Made by a program: the position numbers and the translations under genes. A stretch of DNA of 64,000 nt, from positions 131,501 through 195,500 of the forward strand of contig JAFEUB010001043.1 of assembly GCA_024529925.1 (NCBI GenBank), given 5' to 3'. This document shows, in pieces, positions 14,334 to 27,271 of the stretch. The notes below the pieces were generated by a model. That model was not told where the DNA came from. It did no database searches and was given only the letters and a program-made list of their open reading frames with translations. The DNA comes from Ophthalmolycus amberensis (Eukaryota; Chordata; Actinopteri; Perciformes; Zoarcidae). Position 1 is the first letter of the stretch. Each line of letters begins with the position of its first letter.

Positions 14334-15363
14334 TATGACCATTATTTCCTCTACCTATCACCACAACACCGACATATCAATTGTCTTATGAGACACAATC
14401 TTTTTAAGCGCCTTTTAATGTTGTCGGCTGTGATGTGGTGATGACTTTAAAAGTGGATAAATAAAAGAATATACCCAAAATGTATATCTGAAACATAATC
14501 TACTGTGATTTAGGACGTGCCATCATTGTGCATCACAAATGTTTCTGCCTAAAAAAACGGGAAAACCTTTTTCATGAGCCATGACGCAAATTCTGCAACC
14601 TTGACATTTAATGTGTTCAAATCAACCATACACTGATCTGTCGATTTGACTGTGTTTGGAGAATTGTGGTGTGCAAGTGTGCGTAAAAATCGGACAAACA
14701 TTTTCTCCGTTGGCTGCATTTTATTTGAGACTTGAGCAGCATGAAACATGTCTCACGAGCTGTCTGTTTGTGACGCGCACTTTGTCTCCATTACCCTAAA
14801 CGACCAGGCCTCTAATAAAACGTATTTCTATTTATTTTTTATTTGTGGATCTGTCAGTGACAGAAACGCTTCCGAGCATGTTCTGAAATGTTAATACCTC
14901 ATCTAATTATAGGCTCCACGAGAACATTTATATCAGCTGATATATTGTCCACAGAACTCCTGCAGCGGGACACTTGATTAAATTTAGTAATTATTTTTTA
15001 GAATACAATCTATATGTTTTAGATTCGTGCACACTTTAAGTATTAAGGTGCCAGAGGGAGCCTGTGAATAAAATGGTCATTTTGGGGTTCTGAAAAACAA
15101 ATATGGCAGATCGTCTGAAGTATACTCCAAAACAAGGCCTGTTTAATTGCTCAGGATCTACGTGTGTGGATATAAGCATTTATCCAGGTAAAACAGTCAG
15201 AGCAGGGTGTACGATATAAACACATATTGTGCACACTTTCCTTTGCATAAAACTTCGCAAAATGTATTTTCGCATAATCTTTCCTCTCCATTTTAGCATC
15301 ACGGTTGTGTTTGGTTAGATGGAGAGAGAGACAGAGGGAGAGAGAGAGGGGAGAAGGGGGAGT

Positions 15364-15620
15364 AGCCAATCAGAGATCTCCAAGCCTGCATGCGTACGGC
15401 TCCTTTAAGACTTGTCCTCCCCATCGATCTTTCTTTTTTTTTTTTTTTCCTCCCTCAGCCTCATACAAGGAGCCCTTTAAGCCCCGGTACCGACACACAG
15501 AGCAGACATTCATTCTCGGGCAGCGCGACCGAGGGGGCTCGGGAGCGAGCGTCACTTTGGAAAGTCGGGAACTCACGGATTCTCGTGCTAAATCGGCGAC
15601 CTCCTTTTCTCATTACTGAA
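15364..15620 (+). promoter_or_regulatory. sox10: Candidate sox10 promoter and non-coding exon 1
   Basis: A CCAAT box (AGCCAAT, 15364-15370) is followed 33 bases later by a TATA-like CCTTTAAG (15402-15409). Beyond it is a CpG-rich stretch ending in GAA|GTAAGG, a good splice donor at 15621. A strong pyrimidine-rich acceptor (CTGTTTCAG) sits downstream at 18041-18047. Vertebrate sox10 genes usually have a non-coding first exon, and the 2.4 kb intron this implies is plausible. The exact start site is not visible, so this is inference from motif order. Confidence 0.4.
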
Positions 15621-17032
15621 GTAAGGCGTTCAGCATTTCCAACTCTTTCCTCTCTGCTGCTGGTGGCTGCTCTGACTGCGATTTGCACGTTTCGTTAACG
15701 TTTTCATGACAGGACTGTGGTTTTAGACTGGTCCAAATGAACGGTTGACTTGTTCGTCCTTTAGGTCTCTGTGTAGGACAATCTGTATGAGCTTTAAGAA
15801 TCATTCTGATACCTTTGACATGGATTATTATCATACACGTGATAATCGCTGTCATGGTGAACCCTGTAATGGTGAATTGTGTCAGTGCAACAACTGCTCC
15901 TGTTTTAGATTTTTGGGTTTCATGTTTTTATAGAGCTTGTTAGTTTTTATGATTTGACACAATTTTAAATGTCCCACTAACCGAGGACACAGTAACAGCC
16001 TTTTATACCAAGAAAAGCGGCTCAAACAGAGACGTTTTTAGAAGTTACCAGTAACTCCGTCAAGGGATTCTATGAAACAGCTGAACGGACATTATTGACA
16101 TGGACTTTGGTGGAAAATTGGATTAGTGTGCTTGGTTTAGTTGCGACTTGTGCTGGTTTATTCTATATATACTGTTGTTTTGGAGCTGTGTGGACGTGAA
16201 ATCTAAGCTGTTTCAAAACTAATAAAAAAAAAAAAAAGAAAAAAAAAAAAAGGTTTTCAAACAAGCAAATTAATGCCAACTCACTTACAAGCCAAGCGTT
16301 GATAATGAGTTCACATAACCGGAAATCATTTCACACAGTAAACGTGAAGTTAATTAATAACAAGCACGATTTAAGGTCCGTGTCGAAAACACCTTAAATA
16401 TTACATCAGGATGATAAATCAAATGACCATACATAAGACTCACTGTTGAATTCATTGCTCGCTTGTTTTGTAGTCTGAGGCGTTATCCGCTGAAGAAACA
16501 ACACTTTATAATCAATGTGGTCAGTGACGAAAGGGAATTATGACCAGTAGCTCAGTCAAGGGATTCTACATTCTACATACACTATTTGCTTTCTTTCACA
16601 AGAGTAATATGCGAACCGCGCGTCGTGCAAACACAGGCAACGTGCGCGCAATGAGGCGTTTGGTGCCTTTTACGCACGGTGTTGCGCGGCAGGGACGCTT
16701 TAGAGCCGCGACGTCTGTGAGGACGCCTTGCAGAGCAGCTGGCAGGCAAATATCGTTATCAATGCGCCTCGGACAGACGGGGAAGCTGTACATACGCCTC
16801 TGCGGGGGAATTGATACGACCTCGTTCTGATGTTAATTAAAGGTTAGCGTTCGGAACACGCCAAGCTTTTATCCACACGACACACAATCTGTAATTCAAT
16901 CGATTTTATTTAATCATCTAAAGGCATATACGTACATTCACATATGCGTATTGTACGTGTCTTTGGCAAAACGTAAGTGGGTGAACCATTTTCCTCAAAA
17001 GTGAAGTAACCTGAGTGTTAAGTGGGTATGCA

Positions 17033-17045
17033 CCCCCCCCCCCCC

Positions 17046-17073
<28 letters not shown>
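17033..17073. repeat. C-run followed by (CA)n microsatellite
   Basis: About 14 C residues, then a CA dinucleotide run, inside the putative first intron of sox10. Confidence 0.95.
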
Positions 17074-17076
<3 letters not shown>

Positions 17077-18047
17077 CTAACCTGCACATGACAAGCCATT
17101 TCGTAATGTCACTGGACGTGAGCGAGATCGCTAATTGTCCTGCAACATGACACCGTAGTCGAAAACAAACCAGCGGGCTGTGTGTCGCGTGGTTCACAGG
17201 AAGTTCGCTGATTTAGGACGTAGAGTCTGAGGCAGGGTGTTGATTTAATGGGCAAAAACAAGGACACATTTTTGCTCCCGCCTATAGACCTGCCCCTGTT
17301 TCACAAACAGACTGTGTCTAATTCACACGCGGGGGTTTACATTTCCAGCGCCAGGCCGTGTTTATCCAAGAACATGCAGAGCATCAATCCGAGGTCTGTG
17401 CTGCTGCGGCCTCATATCATTCCAACACTCCCTCTCCGGGGAGCTTGGAATAACTGCTAAGCCTTAAACAGTAAGGTGTGTTTGGGGGGAGGGGGGCTAC
17501 ACAGGAGCAGGACCACTGCAAATAAACCCCACATCCTTATTAAGAGACTGCACTTTATTTTACTGAGCTCCACTTTCAATGTGTAGATGGTTCTTTTGGT
17601 TATTTTGGCTCAGCTTTGAAGTTATTTTATTTTTTGCCTACCATGAAAATGCCTTCGATATATTCCTGACATTTAAAGAAGTCACTCGAGGATCTTCTCA
17701 TATCTGTGCGAGTGTTGCAAATAGTGGAGTAAAAAAGGTGGAGGCGGGACATGGCCCACAAAGGGACTATTTATTCAGGGAAAATGGGACAATCCTCTCA
17801 GTCAGGCCCAATCTCTTGTTTTATTACTGATGGAAAGAGAGAAATTGTGAAAAGACAAAATCTTCCCCAAAGTGAGGTCTTGACCTCGCTCTGATGTATT
17901 AAAAGCACTAAGATAAAACAGCCCCTCCAGCCTATCGTACACCAACACACCTTCGTGTGTGTGCTGCCTCGTGACGCAGGGACATGTCCCTCTAAACCTC
18001 TGGCTTGTTGCTGAACTGACGCTGCCACAATCATTCTGCTGTTTCAG

Positions 18048-18462
18048 GTCCTCACTGTTGGATTTCAACCGCGGGACAAACGGAGGAGAGAGAGTGAAGG
18101 GGAAGTTCACGAGGGACGTGAGACCGGGTGAGTTTGGCGCACAGTTGTGCTTTAGCAGGTAAACTGGGGTCCAAGGTGCGCACTGAGCCGCCTATGATAC
18201 CAACAATACGGATGGAAAGAACTTTAATGTGGAACCCTCACAGAGTTTTGCAACGGAGGCTGAGAGTAGAGACAGACTGGCAGTTTATATTATAACTTGA
18301 AGGAGGCCAGAGGGACAGATCAGACAGCTCAGCGGTCAGCCGACACTCCGTGCGTCACTGTAGCGACGAACAGCAACAGGGACCCGACAGGTAGAGCTGA
18401 GCATTTAGAAACAGACCTTGCATCCTCTGCGCACCTGGGGGGGCTTGTGTGTGTGTAGGAAG
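18048..18462 (+). other. sox10: Candidate sox10 5' UTR region
   Basis: The stretch lies between a pyrimidine-rich acceptor ending at 18047 and the start codon. It offers two donors, CCGGGTGAGT near 18127 and GACAG|GTAGAG near 18390. A further AG stands directly before the start codon context (GTGTAG|GAAGATG, exon from 18459). Several 5' UTR splice forms are therefore possible. A TATA-like TTATATTATAA near 18284 could alternatively mark a second, internal promoter. Only transcript data can choose between these. Confidence 0.35.
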
Positions 18463-21400
18463 ATGTCCAGAGAGGAGCAGAGCATGTCGGACGTTGAGCT
18501 CAGTCCCGGGATGTCAGACGACAGTCGCTCCCTGTCGCCGGGCCACTCCTCCGGTGCGGCCGGCGGGGGGGACTCGCCTCTCAGCGGGCGGCAGCAGCCG
18601 CAGCCGGCGGGCCTGGACGACTCTGCGGCGGGCGGCGCGTCCATCAAATCCGAGGACGAGGACGACCGCTTCCCCGCGGGAATCCGCGAGGCGGTGAGCC
18701 AGGTGCTCAACTGCTACGACTGGACCCTCGTGCCCATGCCCGTGCGCGTGAACAGCGGAAGCAAGAACAAGCCGCACGTGAAGAGGCCCATGAACGCCTT
18801 CATGGTGTGGGCGCAGGCGGCGAGGAGGAAACTGGCCGACCAGCACCCGCACCTGCACAACGCGGAGCTCAGCAAGACCCTGGGGAAGCTGTGGAGGTGA
18901 GGAGGCAGCGCTGATGGTCTGCATGTTGTCACTGTCATGTTCAGCTGAGGCTCACACGGTGCAGACATCAGGGGTACAGCAGGGCGGTACAGTAAATCTA
19001 TGAGGGCCAGGGCTTATTTCTAGAGGGGGGGGGGGGTTAGGGGGAAATAGCTCCAGACAAAGGTCAGTGTCATGCTCAAGCCTGAGTGATATCACAGTAA
19101 ATGCAATAGGGTAAAGCAATCCTGTTGTATAGTTCCCCGGTAATCAAAATACTTCTAAATAAGCATCCCCTCAGTCAGCTGATGTCTTGCACCCTGTACT
19201 AAAAAAAATACCCGACAATGTTTTCTTCATTTCCCTTTTGGTTTTGTTATTTTGTAGACTAGACTATCATCTCTATTCCATGGATTTTCCTTCAGGCTAA
19301 CTTCAACGAGTACACTCACATATACTTGCACACATAGGTTATTGTGCACAAGCAGACGCCTCTTTGATTATGTTTTATAAATAGAATCTTTTTAGTTTTG
19401 GTGACAATTATGATAATTATCTAACAAGCTTTGGCCTTTTCCTGTGACCATTTAGTTGATGTTTACTTTTTATTTTCTTTAGACATAGATGAGACCTTGT
19501 TCATGAGATCATGTAGCAAGACATTCCAACATTCCCTCATGTGATTTGTGGTGTTATACTTTTTGGCGAAATGTTTTGCTGTAATTGAATTGTACTCTAT
19601 ATAAACGTGATTTTTTTCTTTTCTTTTTTTTTTTGAGGAGACGTGGTTTTCGACACAGCTCACCAGTTGAGAAGTATTGTTTTGTTTATTGTGAGTGTGC
19701 ATATACGCTGTTCAATTACTGGCCATGTAGCTGGAGTAACCGGCTCCTGAAGGAATCCAGGGAATGCTCTCTGCACATATTTTAAGTCCAGGTTTTCAAC
19801 CTTCAAATTAAAAGGTACGGCAAGATTTTCTGTGTCATTTAAATTTGGAAATTTCAATCTTTTATTGTGTCTGATTGAATGCTAGAGCGCCGGGCCAGTC
19901 GCCAACAACGCTGCCTCTTGATCACTTTACACTTCTTTAAGTTTAAAGCTCTGTCAGATCATCCATCCAGTGTCCAACTTCTCACAAAAAAAAACCACTG
20001 ACTATTTGCTGACCAGAAGGTCAGTCCTCACAAGGTTCATTAACCCTGTGAGGACTGAACATTAATCAGATGAAGACTTGACCGTGGGCTCAGGCATGAT
20101 TGGTTAATCGGCTCAGACACACGATGAACATGGGAGGCTGAGGAAGGTCAGGAGTTACTCATGCCATTCCTACCAGCAGTAATAATAAGGAGCTCCGTGT
20201 CATGTGATGCAGACAGGATGCATCTTTGGCCCGTATTATTTCATTACTGTCCAGCAGTCAAAAGCCCCTGGCAGACATTAGATACAGCTGTAGTGAAGGA
20301 AGCATAATGTATTAATACGCACTGAAAATTGATCAAATGTATTGCTGGAAAGTATGTCGCCGAGCATATTGCTGTTATCTGTGAAAGATCATTTTGACCC
20401 ATATACTGACTGTTGATATTCTTTATTCCCGTTAATCCAGAATATGAAGCCATAAACAAGTTCATCTTAATGTGCATTTTATAAGTATTCATGTAACCCT
20501 TAACTCATAGGCTCTACATTTAGTCAAATACCACAGTTACCATGTGACCAACATTACTTACCTTTTTCATAATCGTGTAGAATATCAGCAAAAGAAAGTC
20601 TTGAGACTTTTCTTCTCTTTATACCAACAAACCTATCTTCCAACATCTTTTCCTTTGACCCAAGGCTTCTTAACGAGGGCGACAAGCGGCCCTTCATCGC
20701 GGAGGCAGAGCGGCTGCGGAAGCAGCACAAGAAGGACTACCCCGACTACAAATACCAGCCACGACGCCGCAAAAGCGGGAAGCCCGGTTCTGGGTCAGGA
20801 AGTGAGGCCGATGGCCATTCGGAGGGTGAGGTCGGCCACCACTACAAGGGCCTCCAACTGGATGTGTCCCTCATTCGGCCTGCCAGGTCCCCTCTGGCAG
20901 ACGGGCACCACCCTCAAGCTGCAGGTGGGCTGCAGGCTCCCTGCCAATAACTTTACTGATACCGTTTCTTTCACACGGTTCCCAGATTAGTCTGGATACA
21001 ACTGAACACTGTGGCACACCGATACATAATTGGTTGAGTCCGCCAAGGAAAACGACTGTAACTACATGTTTCCTTGTGTCTCCACAGGTCACAGTCCTCC
21101 CACACCGCCCACCACTCCCAAGACCGAGCCTCAGTCTGGGAAGGTGGGGGACGGAAAGCGGGAGGGTGCAGGGAATGGGGGCTCGCGTGGTGCGATGGGA
21201 GCAGAGGTAAGCTCAGGTGCTCCGGGATCCGGTAAACCTCACATCGACTTTGGCAATGTGGACATTGGTGAGATGAGCCACGAGGTGATGGCCAACATGG
21301 AGCATTTTGATGTCAACGAGTTTGACCAGTACCTTCCCCCAAATGGACACCCGGGGGTTGGGCAGAGTGCTGGGGCGGGAGCGGCTGCTACACCTTCCCC

Positions 21401-21872
21401 AGCTTCTCCGTACACCTACGGCATCTCCTCCGCTCTGGCAGCGGCCAGTGGACACTCAGCAGCCTGGCTGTCCAAGCAGCAGCAGCAGCTGCAACACCAC
21501 GGCCCATCTCTGGGCTCTGATCCCTCCAAAGCCCAGATCAAGAGCGAGGCTGGGGGTACCGGGGGTCACTTTGCAGAGGCAGGCTCAGTAGGTTCCCATG
21601 TCACCTACACCCCCCTCAGCCTTCCTCACTACAGTTCTGCCTTCCCCTCACTGGCCTCCAGGGCCCAGTTTGCCGATTATGCTGACCACCAGGCCTCAGG
21701 GTCCTATTACGCTCACTCCAGCCAGGCCTCGGGGTTGTACTCCGCCTTTTCTTACATGGGGCCCTCCCAGAGGCCCCTGTACACCGCCATCACTGACCCG
21801 GCCGGCGTGCCGCAGTCACACAGCCCCACGCATTGGGAACAGCCCATCTACACGACTCTGTCGCGGCCATGA
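18463..21872 (+). CDS. sox10: Transcription factor Sox10 (SoxE family, HMG box)
   Basis: Three coding exons, 18463-18896, 20665-20924 and 21088-21872, join with GT-AG introns in correct phase to give 492 residues. Human SOX10 has 466. The order is that of SoxE proteins. An acidic N-terminus is followed by the dimerisation domain (about residues 66-100), then the HMG box (about 104-172, with RPMNAFMVWAQAARRKLADQ). Next come the K2 domain (GKPHIDFGNVDIGE) and a C-terminal transactivation domain ending in HWEQPIYTTLSRP, which marks Sox10 rather than Sox8 or Sox9. Two psi-K-x-E sumoylation sites (IKSE) are present, one near residue 62 and one in exon 3. Sox10 acts in the nucleus and specifies neural crest, pigment and glial cells. 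The first ATG after an in-frame non-ATG region was taken as start (AGGAAGATGTCC). Oddities are Cys84 where relatives have Gly, His128 where they have Tyr (HMG box) and Ala157 where they have Glu. Confidence 0.97.
20021..20058. repeat. Perfect 12-bp inverted repeat in sox10 intron 2
   Basis: TCAGTCCTCACA at 20021-20032 is exactly matched by its reverse complement TGTGAGGACTGA at 20047-20058. The spacer contains a second short pair (GGTT/AACC). Transcribed RNA could fold into a hairpin of about 16 pairs. Function is unknown. Confidence 0.85.
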
Positions 21873-23112
21873 CAGACAACGAGACCAGAGGGCACCGGTG
21901 CCGGTTCAGCCCCCACGTCGGACCCAAGGAGCAGCGGCTACAACAGCGGTGTTGGTAGCGAAAGTGGTTTGGGCTGGGGGGTCTGGGCAGGCACTGGGGG
22001 AGTCGGCAGGGGAGGCAGGAGGGGAGAAACCCCGTTCTGCCCCTGCCCAGATGCAGAAATGCTGTCGCAGTCCAAGGATGAGCTTGGAGCGTGGGGCTTT
22101 TCAGGCGCGGTTGATTATTTGGGGCACTCGGCGTAGAAGTGACAGAATGTTTCACTTTACACCCATCGCAGAGTTTCAGGTTAGTCACAGCAGCCAAGCC
22201 TCTAGCGCTCCAAACAACATGACAGCATTCACAAGTGGTTAAGGATCATGTCCCTGTCGGTTTTGTGTATCAGAGGAGGCACTTTGTAGTCTACACACCC
22301 TTCTCCCACAAGCCACCAGGGGTCAGCAGCAGCAGAGAACGGCACACATTAGCAAGACTTTGATCTCTACTGTGAAGGGTGTGACTGAGATGGAGCCAAA
22401 TTCATTCTACATGAAATAGTTTGTTTTTTTTGTACCAGAAGAATGAAGTGCCAAACTGTTTGACTGCGGCCCATTCACTTCTCAGGCAAGGACTGACCTT
22501 TTATCAAACAGATGTTCAATTGTATTGCTTTTAGCAATTAATGCAACAAATACTGATATCATTCTGTTGTGTCTGAGGCACATTTGTCCTTAATTACTTC
22601 ATTCAAATTATTATTATGCTGAGTTCACCTAACATGCCTTTTGTACAAACAACGGTCGTGCATGGAAGCAAAATGCCATAAAACTATGTCGAGGTTTTGT
22701 TCAGTGAAATGTATATTTCGTAAAAAAACAACAATTGTTATGATTACTGATTGTTATCAGGATAGTTTATACGATGTACTTGAAATTACAAATGTACGTT
22801 TACTGATGCAGACAGATTTTAAGATATTTGTAAAACGACCAAAGTTTTGAGACCAAAACTTTTAAGAAAAGAAACTGATTACACAGACGTTTCTCCCGAC
22901 GTGACATTCAAAACTACCTTACAATACACAGGTCACTAGTTTTCTTAAAAACACATTGGTGTCAAAAGCTACTTTTGCCTTTTTTTCCACAATGGCACTG
23001 ATGAGTGTGATGACTTTCATTAGTACTTGACGCATTCATGAAGAACATTCATGAAAAAAGATAACTATTTAAACTTGCATGATTCATTTTCACTGACCGC
23101 TGGTCGCAATTA

Positions 23113-23200
23113 GGGATGCACGATGTGTATCGGCCGATAAATGATCAGCCGATGATGCTAAATTTATATAAATATGTATTATTAAATAAAATTCAATTTG

Positions 23201-23241
<41 letters not shown>

Positions 23242-23475
23242 CTGATATTACGAAGCCAAAATTGCTGTCATTGACTTAACAGGCGCAGCGTCTACACAAG
23301 TCAGCGCTTTGGAATATTAAATCATCCATCTTTGCAAAGTACATCTTCGCCTTTCTTTCACTCAGGTGTGCAAAATAAAATACAAGTTATGAACTTCCTT
23401 TTAAAATACAAAAAAAATGGGAAATGATCGGTTATGTTATCGGTATCGGCCTTGAGAAGCAGGTAATTATCGTAC
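23113..23475. mobile_element. Remnant of non-autonomous element with CGGCCGATA ends
   Basis: The left edge reads GGGATGCACGATGTGTATCGGCCGATA. The right part reads GATCGG..TATCGGTATCGGCC. This TATCGGCCGAT-type sequence next to GGGATGCAC is a motif I recognise from common short interspersed elements in fish. No transposase is present, and the TA microsatellite lies inside. Class and exact ends are uncertain. Confidence 0.5.
23208..23240. repeat. (TA)n microsatellite
   Basis: About 16 TA units inside the transposon remnant of the sox10 3' region. Confidence 0.95.
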
Positions 23476-24640
23476 CAGCTGTAAAAGAATCCACATCGTG
23501 TATCCCTCTCGTCTCAATGCGTCATAGAACACACGGCAGAAGCTTTTTCATTGTTTTAACTATTAACTGTATGAATATTGTTAAATTGTTTTTGCCATTA
23601 TTATCTGCACCCTGCCTTTTCTTTACCTTTTTGTGTGTGATTTTAAAATGCGTATCAATATTTAATATGAAATGTCAGCTCTTTTGATTGTAGGTGTGTT
23701 ACTTTAACATTTTTATCTTTTTTTTTCGTTGCATTTTGAGGACAGTTTCAATGTGGGAGATGCCAATACTGAGAAACAGTTGCCAGAGATTGAGCGATTT
23801 AAAGCTTCCAGGAGAAATAAGTTTTAACACAGCCTGATATTAAATACATGTGCCCGGTCCTTTTAAAAATACCTGCTGCTCACTTATGAAACAGAAGTAT
23901 TTTATCTTAAATCACGTTTGTGTCTTTCCCAATTGTTGGACTATTAGTTAAACTAGTTTTGCATGAAGTGTTTTTCTTTGGTCTTTATACATTATACATT
24001 TCCACATGTCATTTCTTTCCCTCATGTCCTAAACAGAACTGTATCTTACTTTCCATCTGGGAAAGTGAAAAAAAAAAACTAAAAAAAAAACCTTCATTTA
24101 TTTTTGCTTTGTTTTTATGTATATCACTCAAATATTCTTTATCACTACTGGACGCAGATCCGAACCATATGCATGCAGCACTGCTTGTTTTGATTCATAC
24201 TCCATCGACGCTTAAAGCCCATTATCATTTAACCATTTACCTCCAGCACAACAAGCAGAGTTCATTTTACGTCATTGTTGCTACGTGTGAATGTGTTATA
24301 TTGCTACGAATTTTGCATTTCCTATTTATATTTGTTTTATGCTTGTGTTTGCGCCGTTAGTTCTTCCTCTACCAACACGAGGACGACGTGTTCGACCGGT
24401 ACTGCCATTTTAGTATTTCATAAGTCTCCATCCTTGTATAACTGTTGCCAGCACAGCACAGCAACACGACTTCTAAGTAACAGCAGGAGCGAAAGCCTAA
24501 ACATGTGATGATGACTAATGACCTTTTACGCTCATTTGAAATAAAAGCTCTATTATTTCTGCTTTGATAAAAGTCTGCCTCTTGGAATTTCTGTCTTTTT
24601 ACTGCACAACAAATATCAGAAATAAAGCATAACGCATATC

Positions 24641-27265
24641 AGTCAACAACAAACCGTCCCCCAGATTCTAAACCTGTTCCTGTTTCACAAAAGCTCGTCT
24701 TCATGGCGTCTGGTGACTCGACCACTGCTCACATTCTCTGCATCGAGCTAATGGGACGATTGACTTTAGCCGGCTGGGACTCACAGCGATCCCCGACCAT
24801 CAACCGAGGTAAGAGTGATGGGTGCTTGTATGTGCATGCAGGAGAGGAGACTGTGGGGATGCTGTGTTGCACTACAACAGCAGCACTCATCACACGTACA
24901 CTCACGTACTGCAGGTTGTAGGTGTTTACTGCGGCTGAACTTGAACTAATGCAGCCCCAGATGAGGGTATGATTGGTTCTGCATGCCTACATGCATATTT
25001 CATTAGAGTGTGCATGTGTGTTTCTCTGTGTGTCGCGGGTGAAGCCTGACTCTTAATTCCCTCTCTTTAATCAGCTGTGTGATACTTTGGAAAGACAAAG
25101 AGGGCCATTGAAGGGGAGCTCGGGGGGGGGGGGAGGAGGGAAACGGGGTAATGAGGGAGCCTTACCCATAACTGCCGGGCCTGTAGCTTCACCGGGATAC
25201 AATGGGACTCTCATACTCTCGGCACACAGACCCTGCAACCCCTCCTCCTACTCTCATCCCCCACCACTCACCCCATCCACTGGAAAAAAAACCTCCATTT
25301 TCAGGTTGCAGCTGTAAATGGGATTAAAACATTCCCAAAAGTAAGATAGTTAATCAGAAAGAAGACGTAGGTCGAGTTATTTCATTGTTTTACTGACGGG
25401 TGTCGGCCAGGAGCAGCACACCCAGGAACAGACAGTCGACGGGGAGCCAGCGGCTCAACCTGCCGCCGTGCGGTGCAGACGGGAACGGATCAAACTCGCT
25501 GTCGTCAGGTGGAAGGGTTGTGTTTGCGTCTCCAACTTGTGCTGAAACATTGAAGGTCTCTTCAGATTGAACTCAGTTATTGCAGAGCTAATGTCGTTCT
25601 GTTGAGCAGCATATAGGGTCTCATTCACCAGAGTGGTTGGAGAGTAATCATGAGAAGTACATGGAACTGGGGCTGCACGAAGAAAAACACGAAGAGGCAT
25701 TTTGCTGAGGGAAGTCGGAAGATCTGAAGAATTCAAGTAAGACACTATCGGAAGCAAAATAATTCATCATCCCTACATCCAATAATCAAATCTACAAATC
25801 CAGCACACAAATGCTAGGAAGATACTATTTAGTGCAGCGTGATCACAGGCTTACTGTGGCATCATCAGAGCACAACAGGTTGGAAAAACACAGATCAGAC
25901 TCCAGTATGTGTGGGGCCGATCAACAGAACAGAGAAGTAAAGACAGAGGATTGAGAGAGAGAGAACAATGAGCAAAAGAAAAAGTCAGAAGGTATTAGTC
26001 TAAACTGGGTTGAGGACGACCTGATGGTGGCCTCTCTGCGGTTGGTGCTGCTGAGTGTCACATGGGCTGCCCCATCCGACTCATGAAAGCACTTTCAGCG
26101 TCACCCCGAGGCGATGTCTCCTCCAATCAAAAGACCCACAGATTAAAGCAGTTTTTTTTTTTTTAGAAATGAACAGCATGACTGTGGCTACGCACCATTA
26201 TAGATACCAGTCCAAACCGGATTCTCAGAGATGACGTCTGAATGCTTGTGACATAGACGATACACACGTCTTTACTTTTTTACCTCAGGAAAAGGGTCTA
26301 TATTCTACGCTGAACATATAATCTATCTATTTATCGCCGTGCAGCTTCTTCTACAACAAAGCTGTGAATCCTCTCATTCTCACACTTTCAGCCCCCTCTA
26401 TCTTTCCTGCATGCACTGGCCCTCTCTCTGCACTGGGCAACAAGCCATTTTGGCTGAACAATACAGAGACTGTTTGGCTGCTTTGTGCGTATGTGTTTGA
26501 ATGGGGGGGAGAGAGAGAGGGAGCAGGGGGGGGGGGGTGTAGACACAGAGAGCATCGCGACAGTTACACGTCTCCGTCAGCTGCAGGAGTAACGCGCCTT
26601 CACCCCTTTAACATCATGAACATCGTTATCTTTAAGGCGGTGGTGAATCCGTCAGGCTTCCAAGCTGGTTATCAACGACGGTGGTGAAGGACACGTTGAA
26701 AAACACCAGTTTGTTCAACTTGATCGCCACTTTTGAAGCAGTGCTCGATGTGTACCCGAAATCTGCCAAGAAATCCTTTAAAAATTGTGTTTTGTTTTAT
26801 TTAAAGCAGACGCATACTAACTAATACTCAACATGAGTTGTGTTGAGTTACTGCTGTCTATAGCTGAACTACATAACATCTTCAGGTGGAAACAGTGTGG
26901 GTTTATTTCATGTGACAGCTGTAATCATAACTTTTGCCACACTGAAGAAAACAGCAATAGCCAAGTGGAAAAGTGGACGTATGTGAACTCTTTTAGTCAA
27001 TCCTACTGAAAGCTGTGTCAACAACACCTAAATATAATTTAGTATGATGACATACTGTAGGTTCAGGGCAACTTAATATCTCTTTTGCAACTCCTTAAGT
27101 TTACCTGAACATCCCACTTACTCAGGAGGCTTACTGCATAATTATACTGTTAAGTCCCTGTGACATTAACTCATAGTATGAGTTAAAAACTGATTACAAA
27201 CATCTGACGGTTCATAGTGTCGTTACACGTGTTATGAATGTGACATGGCCATTTGTACAAAAGAG
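24641..27265. other. Intergenic between sox10 and polr2f
   Basis: No exon or RNA gene is supported. It holds G-rich runs near 25123-25136 and 26525-26538, a T run near 26152 and otherwise unremarkable sequence. sox10 and polr2f converge on this spacer. Confidence 0.5.
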
Positions 27266-27271
27266 TTTATT
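27266..27271 (-). terminator. polr2f: Candidate polr2f poly(A) signal
   Basis: TTTATT on the plus strand (AATAAA on the minus strand), about 490 bases past the polr2f stop codon. It is the first clear hexamer I noted there. Tentative. Confidence 0.4.

Larger units (their letters stand above)
10021..15363. other. Non-coding flank upstream of sox10
   Basis: No supported exon. The stretch holds several CA and GA microsatellites (listed separately), a further CA run near 13540-13559 and long AT-rich blocks. An AGGTCAAAGGACC direct-repeat motif at 12392-12404 resembles a DR1 nuclear receptor site, but one match has little weight. Distal sox10 enhancers are expected here by analogy with other vertebrates. 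That is inference, and a multi-fish alignment would decide it. Confidence 0.5.
21873..24640 (+). other. sox10: sox10 3' UTR with poly(A) signals
   Basis: After the TGA stop, about 2.7 kb of mostly AT-rich sequence has no competing exon. AATAAA hexamers occur at 24540-24545 and 24621-24626, either of which would end a long 3' UTR typical of sox10. An earlier AATAAA-like site sits near 23371. A transposon remnant interrupts the region (23113-23475). The plus-strand frame at 21598-22242 overlaps the sox10 C-terminus in another frame and is a shadow. Confidence 0.55.

Noticed and set aside
21598..22242. 214-codon open frame overlapping the sox10 C-terminus
   Set aside because: It is another frame of sox10 exon 3 plus 3' UTR, Pro-rich because of the GC-rich coding sequence.
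23920..24360. 146-codon hydrophobic open frame
   Set aside because: Lies in the sox10 3' UTR. Leu/Phe/Ile richness follows T-rich sequence and matches no known family.
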